Below the pieces are notes generated by a model, which was not told the origin of the DNA, searched no databases, and worked only from the letters and a program-made list of their open reading frames with translations. From contig CBDEGR010000002.1 in assembly GCA_965237895.1 (NCBI GenBank), positions 682,001 through 746,000 on the forward strand: 64,000 bases of DNA. The letters run 5' to 3'. Below are positions 62,343-64,000 of the stretch, piece by piece (positions within the stretch are counted from its first letter, which is position 1; each line of letters opens with the position of its first letter). Made by a program: the position numbers and the translations under genes. Source of the DNA: CBDEGR01 sp965237895. Lineage in GTDB: Bacteria; Acidobacteriota; Terriglobia; UBA7540; JAPUME01.

Positions 62343-64000
<1,658 letters not shown>

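Overview
The window is a GC-rich bacterial chromosome segment, most likely from the Acidobacteriota or a close relative. Reasons: two adjacent secreted VWA proteins resemble the VWFA-related Acidobacterial domain family; RpoB has the inserts and core phrasing I associate with that group; the envelope is Gram-negative (kdsA, kdsC, a DUF374 acyltransferase, a porin remnant). GatCA, a B12-dependent ribonucleotide reductase with NrdR, CarD and a selenocysteine tRNA fit. This is a reading from protein sequence, not from a 16S gene, which is absent.

Layout. 1-4.4 kb: a truncated DUF2059-like gene, tRNA-Sec, a broken hopanoid-type glycosyltransferase, and a minus-strand overlapping set of two VWA proteins plus a thioredoxin-fold protein. 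4.5-11.1 kb: pyrG with a strong promoter, kdsA, a frameshifted porin, kdsC, a DinB-fold protein and an AI-2E family permease. 11.2-15.4 kb: tRNA-Ser, trehalose phosphatase, DUF5752, the C-terminal stub of a trehalose glycosyltransferase, inositol-phosphate synthase and a broken membrane protein. 15.5-30.1 kb is the conserved translation/transcription block: tRNA-Thr, -Tyr, -Thr, -Gly, tuf, rpmG, tRNA-Trp, secE, nusG, rplK, rplA, rplJ, rplL, rpoB, rpoC. 30.1-33.7 kb: a small Cys-rich protein, a secreted protein, gatA, gatC and a DciA-like gene. 34.2-37.8 kb: etfB, etfA and ETF-quinone oxidoreductase, a complete electron-transfer route from acyl-CoA dehydrogenases to quinone.

37.8-47.7 kb: a broken AAA ATPase fused onto a truncated secreted protein, the DUF374 acyltransferase, coaE, folD, nrdR, a frameshifted flippase-like gene, aroA, the RNase P RNA and ligA. 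47.8-52.8 kb: a secreted protein, a lipid kinase with a hexanucleotide repeat, a DUF457 membrane protein, a VTT-domain protein, a DUF3788-like protein and a radical SAM protein. 52.9-57.1 kb: nrdJ with a terminator and tandem candidate NrdR boxes, then carD. 57.1-62 kb is decayed: broken aldolase, NHL protein, dehydrogenase remnant, thiE, a small membrane protein, a TPR protein and a GAF-like gene with one internal stop. The window ends inside acnA.

Two themes stand out. Core genes (rpoB, rpoC, tuf, pyrG, ligA, nrdJ) are intact, yet about nine other genes carry frameshifts or stops, several at homopolymer runs; this is either real decay or assembly error. RpoB carries an N-terminal eight-cysteine insert that looks like two zinc-binding sites, the most interesting protein-level feature here.
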